The notes under the pieces: generated by a model | Databases searched by the model: none | What the model was told of the DNA's origin: nothing | What the model saw: only the letters and a program-made list of their open reading frames with translations | Origin: Bradyrhizobium sp. Rc3b | Lineage (GTDB): Bacteria > Pseudomonadota > Alphaproteobacteria > Rhizobiales > Xanthobacteraceae | Reading direction: 5' to 3' | NCBI RefSeq assembly: GCF_900114915.1 | Contig: NZ_FOUS01000012.1 | Span: 1-64,000, forward strand | DNA: 64,000 nt | Shown here: positions 63,375-64,000 of the stretch, one piece after another | How positions within the stretch are numbered: position 1 is the first letter of the stretch | How the letters are laid out: the number at the start of each line of letters is the position of its first letter | Position numbers and translations under genes: made by a program

Positions 63375-64000
63375 CTAGGTTTCCGTCCAGCCAAACACAT
63401 CGATGGTCACCTTGGCGATCCGCAGCGCCAATGCGAATGCGAGGAGGAACGGCCAGAATACCATTTGCCCCACGCTGAACATGATCAGCACCCCTTCGTC
63501 ATGAGGTATGAATTGGTGCCTAGGCACATTCGCGACGATATACTCCTTGAGCGCAGCGAGCTTAATACCGATCTCAGTGCTCATTTTGTCGAACGCTGGA
63601 TTGTCGCCCTTTTGAGCTAAGTCGATACTCGCATTCGCAAGTCGCCGCATATAGTGCTCGACCAGCTCGGGGGTCGCTCCCGGATGCATTCCTTCCGCGA
63701 TGGCCTGACTGGTATCACATGGCTTTAAGGAGAGCTTCCTGATGTCGTCCTTGCACGATGCGTTCATGTACGGGGAGAGGGCCCTTACAACATCGGTCAT
63801 AAGAACATCTTCGCCCTGCCGATAGACGAAATCCCTGCTCCGCGTGATCGCTGTCTCTCGCTGCTCCGAATATCCGACAGCTAACATGAACATGCCGACG
63901 GTCGCCGCGCCGAGATACCAGTAATCGATCTTGCGGACCTGCTTTTGAGTCAGGTGTTGCGCGAATGCGTATCGTCCGTGAGTGAGGCATAGCGCGAGTA
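63375..64000 (-). CDS. Membrane protein of unknown function (5' end beyond window)
   Basis: The frame is open from 63375 to the right edge, about 208 codons. A first membrane segment reads KIDYWYLGAATVGMFMLAVG. A soluble middle has two cysteines (MNASCKDDIRKLSLKPCDTS). A second membrane segment near the end reads GQMVFWPFLLAFALALRI. The middle should face the periplasm or cytoplasm as one loop. No family recognised. Confidence 0.65.
   Translation of the reverse strand, partial: LALCLTHGRYAFAQHLTQKQVRKIDYWYLGAATVGMFMLAVGYSEQRETAITRSRDFVYRQGEDVLMTDVVRALSPYMNASCKDDIRKLSLKPCDTSQAIAEGMHPGATPELVEHYMRRLANASIDLAQKGDNPAFDKMSTEIGIKLAALKEYIVANVPRHQFIPHDEGVLIMFSVGQMVFWPFLLAFALALRIAKVTIDVFGWTET

Noticed and set aside
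42615..64000. A long direct repeat of the tRNA 3' end as the far border of the island
   Set aside because: I looked for copies of the T-arm and acceptor sequence and found none. Serine recombinases need only a few shared bases, so the border cannot be read by eye.

Overview
The window looks like a Bradyrhizobium-type alphaproteobacterial chromosome. It is GC-rich and carries a napEDABC operon with a FixK-type box, a Caulobacter-style fliF-G-H-N-flbD flagellar cluster next to sciP, an ssu alkanesulfonate operon, DUF2865 and DUF4112 genes, and several families of dispersed palindromic repeats that I recognise from this group. Species cannot be fixed from the window alone.

Layout. 1-250: the end of an IS5-type transposase. 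376-9293: housekeeping and envelope genes (EamA transporter, purA, small secreted and membrane proteins, periplasmic msrA with msrB). 9551-12552: a secreted TPR-caspase protein and a RecD-like helicase. 12615-16789: the periplasmic nitrate reductase operon on the minus strand, with a perfect TTGAT-N4-ATCAA box upstream. 17057-23717: a luciferase-like oxidoreductase, a LuxR regulator, a TrpX-like binding protein, an L,D-transpeptidase, an NAD(P)-binding protein and a cytochrome P450. 24094-29488: sulfonate uptake and desulfonation (two binding proteins, ssuD, ssuC, a frameshifted ssuB and a flavin reductase). 30998-39576: an M20 peptidase and flagellar genes. 39920-42261: mnmA, a methyltransferase and a small secreted protein.

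At 42538 a tRNA-Met(CAT) gene marks the start of accessory DNA. A large serine recombinase gene runs antisense into the 3' half of the tRNA, and a second serine recombinase next to it is broken by a frameshift. Beyond it are a DNA-repair-flavoured stretch (Ku, zinc-ribbon proteins, SRAP peptidase, phosphoesterase), a decayed GIY-YIG gene and a transposase remnant.

The most interesting part is 52444-60537. On the minus strand is an xre-immA-exonuclease operon. Divergent from it is a four-gene operon: two ComEC-like metallo-beta-lactamase-fold proteins, one protein fusing E2, E1 and JAB ubiquitin-pathway domains, and a patatin-like phospholipase, closed by a strong terminator. It has the conjugation, deconjugation and phospholipase parts of a type II CBASS locus but no CD-NTase and no obvious ubiquitin-like protein. 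The two MBL-fold proteins sit where the cyclase would be. I propose it as a candidate defence system. The right end (60538-64000) holds a protein of unknown function, very small coupled genes, a HEPN-like protein and a membrane protein cut by the window edge.
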